Assembly: GCA_046291695.1 (NCBI GenBank) | Contig: JBKBSO010000008.1 | Location: forward strand, 1 to 64,000 | Reading direction: 5' to 3' | From: PNNG01 sp046291695 | GTDB lineage: Bacteria; Bacteroidota; Bacteroidia; UBA7662 | Length of the DNA: 64,000 nucleotides | Shown here: in pieces, positions 61,350-64,000 of the stretch | Position numbering within the stretch: the stretch's first letter is position 1 | Layout: the number at the start of each line of letters is the position of its first letter | Program-made: the position numbers and the translations under genes | Notes under the pieces: model-generated | Database searches by the model: none | What the model saw: only the letters and a program-made list of their open reading frames with translations | What the model was told of the DNA's origin: nothing

Positions 61350-61843
61350 ATCGAGTAGGAAGGTAGGAATTATTTCCCTACCTGTCGTCACACACCACCG
61401 TACGTACCTTTCGGTATAGGGCGGCTCTTTAAGTTTTGATTCTAACCTTTAGGTATTGGTCGGAGAAAAATGTAAATCCTGCTACGCGTAGCTTCTCTGT
61501 GGTGATGGATGTTTTAAGTATATGGCTATTGGCCAAGCGCCAGTAACCCTTCCTAGAGTTCGCTCGTTCCCAAGCTTCGGATTTCTTTACCCCAAGCTTG
61601 ATAAGATTCGTCAGTTTGGTCTTTATTCGTTTCCATTGTTTCCAAATAACCATGCTAAGCCTTCTTTTGTACCACTCATCTACCGTCTTCAATAAGGTTC
61701 TTGTCACTCGGGGCAACGTTTTGCCACCAGCTTTGTTCAGATCCTATCTCACGCTAGTCACCCTTGCCTTAAGCTAGTGGTTGGCGATTACCTACCCCCA
61801 CAGTGGACTTGCACCACCTAGTAAATTGCCATGCACGGCACAC
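61350..61843 (-). mobile_element. Internally deleted group II intron (probable class C)
   Basis: On the minus strand the element begins GTGTGCC at 61843 and continues with domain I-like sequence (GGTGGTGCAAGTCCAC, then GGTAGGTAATCGCC and GAGATAGGATCTG). Near 61690 it changes directly into the 3' end of a maturase gene. After that gene's stop comes domain V (61391-61427): AGAGCCGCC, a GAAA loop and GGTACGTACGGTGG, with the catalytic AGC triad. A domain VI hairpin follows (AGGTAGG with CCTACCT, 61362-61383), and the 3' end TCGAT is near 61350. The total is about 494 nt, far shorter than a full intron, so most of the maturase gene and probably domains II-III are missing. Confidence 0.85.
61429..61716 (-). 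pseudogene. C-terminal remnant of a group II intron maturase
   Basis: The last 80 or so codons match the C-terminus of group II intron reverse transcriptase/maturases (DEWYKRRLSMVIWKQWKR, then ANSRKGYWRLANSHI and FFSDQYLKVR). The first 10-15 codons of the open frame are really domain I RNA sequence read in frame, and its start is a TTG. The whole reverse-transcriptase domain is absent, so no active protein is made. TAA at 61429-61431 is the natural maturase stop. Confidence 0.85.
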
Positions 61844-61846
61844 CAT

Positions 61847-61877
61847 AAAAAAAGCGACGGTTAGGGGCCGTCGCTTT
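61847..61877 (-). terminator. Rho-independent terminator of the beta-barrel gene, site of intron insertion
   Basis: On the minus strand: AAAGCGACGG, loop CCCCTAA, CCGTCGCTTT and a T-run (61847-61853). The intron starts three bases after the T-run. Confidence 0.9.
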
Positions 61878-61899
61878 GTGGGTTTTAATAAATGCTTTT

Positions 61900-62817
61900 C
61901 TATAATTTAAAGGAAACCCCGGCCATAACCGGAATTACACTCGGATTACCCGCTACATCTTGTCGGAACATTTCGGTAAGACCATAGCGAACAAACAAGT
62001 CAAAATCTCCATAACCTGCACGGGCTACCAAACTGGCTTTTAAAAATTGTGCATTCTGCGGCCCACGGGTACGAACCTCCTGATATACATCATTGCCCAT
62101 ATCGTAGCGCTGATCAATACGTACCCCTCCCATGCGCACACCTATTTCGGCGCCTACCGCCAGATTGAACGCCCGGCTTTGCTTATAAGGGTTGGTGGTA
62201 AAGTGCAACATCAATGGTGCATTGATATAATTTATACTCATCGCATTGCGAGTAAGCCCTGGATTGGCAGGTGCTCCAAAGCTCAGTAAATCTCCGTTCG
62301 ACTGCAATATGCTATCACCACGGAAACGGTAATTGTTGAACTCAAAACCCAAACCATACATCAATCGAACACGCTGCGCAATGAGGTTTTCGGTACGAGC
62401 AAAGGTGAATCCCCAACCTAATGAGCGGTTTAATGCGTTTTCGGTACGCATTGGCTGATTATTACCGGTTAAAGTTAATCCGTCGGATTGCCGGAAGCCA
62501 TTGGCTCCAATGTCAATAAAAAAGAGGTTTTTGTCAACTTTCTTTTTCCGAGGTTTCACCTCTTTAAGTTCCTTGCGGAGCTCTTTCATTTCGGCTCGAA
62601 AATCACTCATGGCATCGGCTACCTCTTCCTCAATGTCCTCTTTGATCTCGTCTTTGGCTGATGGTTTTGAACTATCTACATAGGTCGTATCCCATTTTCC
62701 ATTTTCGAATTTGATGATCATTCGCCTTTTTTCAGTGCTGTCGGTTGAAGCCGATTGCGCCATTAAAACGTTGGTTGTAGCGAACATTACAACAAACATA
62801 ATTACTAACTTTTTCAT
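61900..62817 (-). CDS. Outer-membrane beta-barrel protein with coiled-coil linker
   Basis: A 305-residue protein. A signal peptide (LVIMFVVMFATTNVLMAQ) is followed by an acidic/basic helical linker (residues 50-95, KDEIKEDIEEEVADAMSDF) and a C-terminal eight- or ten-stranded barrel in the PorT/OmpA-like style (FFIDIGANGFRQSDGLTL, GFTFARTENLIAQRVRLMYG, ending PVMAGVSFKL). The function is unknown. It is the third gene of the sigma-anti-sigma-OMP run, so it may be a regulon member controlled by the sigma factor, and it ends in a strong terminator. Confidence 0.8.
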   Translation of the reverse strand: MKKLVIMFVVMFATTNVLMAQSASTDSTEKRRMIIKFENGKWDTTYVDSSKPSAKDEIKEDIEEEVADAMSDFRAEMKELRKELKEVKPRKKKVDKNLFFIDIGANGFRQSDGLTLTGNNQPMRTENALNRSLGWGFTFARTENLIAQRVRLMYGLGFEFNNYRFRGDSILQSNGDLLSFGAPANPGLTRNAMSINYINAPLMLHFTTNPYKQSRAFNLAVGAEIGVRMGGVRIDQRYDMGNDVYQEVRTRGPQNAQFLKASLVARAGYGDFDLFVRYGLTEMFRQDVAGNPSVIPVMAGVSFKL

Positions 62818-62852
62818 GATTGGGTTAAGTTAAATTGTTGATATATAATTGT

Positions 62853-63626
62853 TTATTCTTCTAAGCTCTCCTCGTTCGATCTTAATCGGCTCAGGGGTAT
62901 GGTTTGACCTATTTCATATCTCCCAAGGTTAAAGGATACATAATGATCCCTACTGGTAAAATCCTCGATGCGCTCTTTAGCCAACTCAAACATTTTGCCA
63001 TCGCTCAACTGTGAATAGGAACGACGAAGTGCTGAAAACCTACCTTCTTGCCCCATGTTCGGAGCTTCTGCCAGCTGTAATTCAGCTTGTGGAAGGGCAG
63101 GAACCTCTTTAAAACCTTTTACCGCCTTTGAAAACTGACTTCCCCCTATATTCGACTTCTGCCTTAGTGGCATGGTCGTAATATCAATCGACTCGCGTTG
63201 AAATGTTTCCGAAGCTAAATGAATAGTCATATCACCAAGACGTGCCGTAGGCTGCTTAGGTTGCATCTCTTCTTTAACAATCTGCAATGTCTCGTTTTCC
63301 TCATTATACATGGCTACGGCCTGCAAATCGCGCAATCGATCATCGCGTAATTGCTGCTGCAAACTATCCTGGGAATCGGCTGCAACAGCTCGCTGCAATT
63401 CATCACGGTAAACGTGATTAAGCACTACAGTGGCCGATACACTCAACAAGCTTATTGCCGCAGCAACGCGCATCAATGCCGGCCGGCGATACCAAACAGG
63501 TTTGAGTTGTTTTGGCTGCCCGTCGAGCTGCTCCAAAACCCGGTCGAACAACTGAGGTGGCGGTGCCATCTCAACTGATTCAAGCCTGTTTTTCAATAAC
63601 TTATCTAAAGTTTCCTGCGTTTTCAT
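62853..63626 (-). CDS. Putative anti-sigma factor (single-pass membrane protein)
   Basis: A 257-residue protein. A cytoplasmic N-terminus (about 1-48, MKTQETLDKLLKNRLESVEM) precedes one membrane helix (PALMRVAAAISLLSVSATVVLN) and a periplasmic domain with no recognised fold. There is no HCxxC zinc motif, so it is not a ZAS-type anti-sigma factor. The assignment rests on topology and on the 26-nt overlap with the ECF sigma gene upstream. It could also be a different membrane protein co-expressed with the sigma factor. Confidence 0.65.
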   Translation of the reverse strand: MKTQETLDKLLKNRLESVEMAPPPQLFDRVLEQLDGQPKQLKPVWYRRPALMRVAAAISLLSVSATVVLNHVYRDELQRAVAADSQDSLQQQLRDDRLRDLQAVAMYNEENETLQIVKEEMQPKQPTARLGDMTIHLASETFQRESIDITTMPLRQKSNIGGSQFSKAVKGFKEVPALPQAELQLAEAPNMGQEGRFSALRRSYSQLSDGKMFELAKERIEDFTSRDHYVSFNLGRYEIGQTIPLSRLRSNEESLEE

Positions 63627-64000
63627 AGGTCAGTTCACTTTTTTTTAAAAGGTTTTTAAGCATGGCTTTTGCCCGTGCCAATTGCGACTTACTGGTGCCT
63701 TCACTTATGCCAAGCATTTCGGCAATTTCTTTGTGCGAATAATCTTCGAGCACATAGAGGTTAAGCACTGTTCGATAGCCAGTAGGCAACTTCTGAATCA
63801 CCGCGATGATGTCGTCACTCGCCATCTGACTCAAAAAATTCTCCCAACTGTGATCAGCCACTTCCATTTCACTTATGTCATCTACCATATGCATTTTAGA
63901 TGCCTTGCGGAAATAATCGATGGCCGTATTTACCATAATCCTCCTGATCCAGCCTTCCACCGAACCCTCAAAACCAAATCGCGATAAAGAATTAAATACC
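63601..64000 (-). CDS. ECF sigma-70 factor, N-terminus outside the window
   Basis: The frame is open to the window end, so the gene starts beyond base 64000. The visible part covers the end of sigma region 2 (GSVEGWIRRIMVNTAIDYFRK) and the whole region 4 (LPTGYRTVLNLYVLEDYSHKEIAEMLGISEGTSKSQLARAKAMLKNLL) with the helix-turn-helix. This is typical of ECF sigma factors of Bacteroidota. It is followed with overlap by the anti-sigma-like gene and should regulate itself and the OMP gene. Confidence 0.9.
   Translation of the reverse strand, partial: VFNSLSRFGFEGSVEGWIRRIMVNTAIDYFRKASKMHMVDDISEMEVADHSWENFLSQMASDDIIAVIQKLPTGYRTVLNLYVLEDYSHKEIAEMLGISEGTSKSQLARAKAMLKNLLKKSELTYENAGNFR

Noticed and set aside
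61690..61843. Integron attC site
   Set aside because: The GTGTG start, the domain I segment and the downstream domain V/VI identify it as a group II intron end; no attC core sites or integrase are present.

Overview
The window is a gene-dense chromosomal segment of a member of the Bacteroidota (Bacteroidetes). The evidence is a TonB-dependent receptor with an N-terminal carboxypeptidase-like domain, a C-terminal type IX secretion sorting domain, DUF3098, several outer-membrane beta-barrels, start codons without Shine-Dalgarno sequences, and many promoters with the Bacteroidota -7 element TAnnTTTG. Nothing in the sequence fixes the genus.

Layout. 1-2.4 kb: end of an unidentified gene, a YkgJ-type cysteine-cluster protein and an unknown secreted protein. 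2.7-5.8 kb (minus): TonB receptor and a CrtW-like carotenoid ketolase. 6.3-11.1 kb: AAA/DUF4143 ATPase, glutathione peroxidase, DUF4442 thioesterase-like protein, YceI, MarR regulator and a Met gamma-lyase-type enzyme. 11.1-22.6 kb: rRNA methyltransferase, lipoprotein, guaA, gmhB, SDR, a thioredoxin-like protein with a secreted copper monooxygenase-like protein, CPBP protease, mtaB, exonuclease, PAS protein. 22.6-31.3 kb: AsmA-like protein, lipB, pgi, YraN, prfB with its programmed frameshift, aldehyde dehydrogenase, CsaA. 31.3-39.5 kb (minus): a beta-barrel protein translationally coupled to a 1230-residue histidine kinase and hldD. 39.6-55.2 kb: mainly housekeeping genes (QueD-like, fabD, prmC, ribD, yigZ, FKBP, rlmH, amn, holA, ribF, truB, uppP, DUF3098, ftsX, leuS). 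55.2-61.3 kb: hybrid histidine kinase, then an HlyD / VTC / DUF4956 / lipoprotein cluster. 61.3-61.9 kb: a shrunken group II intron directly behind a terminator. 61.9-64 kb (minus): beta-barrel protein, anti-sigma-like protein and an ECF sigma factor cut by the window end.

The genes linked by function are gmhB with hldD (ADP-heptose for LPS), ftsX/uppP/truB/ribF (a compact minus-strand run), amn/holA, and the sigma/anti-sigma/OMP run. The most unusual signals are: an AT-rich, apparently enlarged segment inside leuS; an internally deleted group II intron after a Rho-independent terminator; an in-frame TGA in an otherwise intact VTC domain; an RF2 frameshift site with a perfect AGGAGG in a genome that shows no Shine-Dalgarno sequences at starts; and many -7 boxes only 2-4 nt from start codons, suggesting leaderless mRNAs. 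I found no CRISPR array, tRNA, rRNA or intact insertion sequence.
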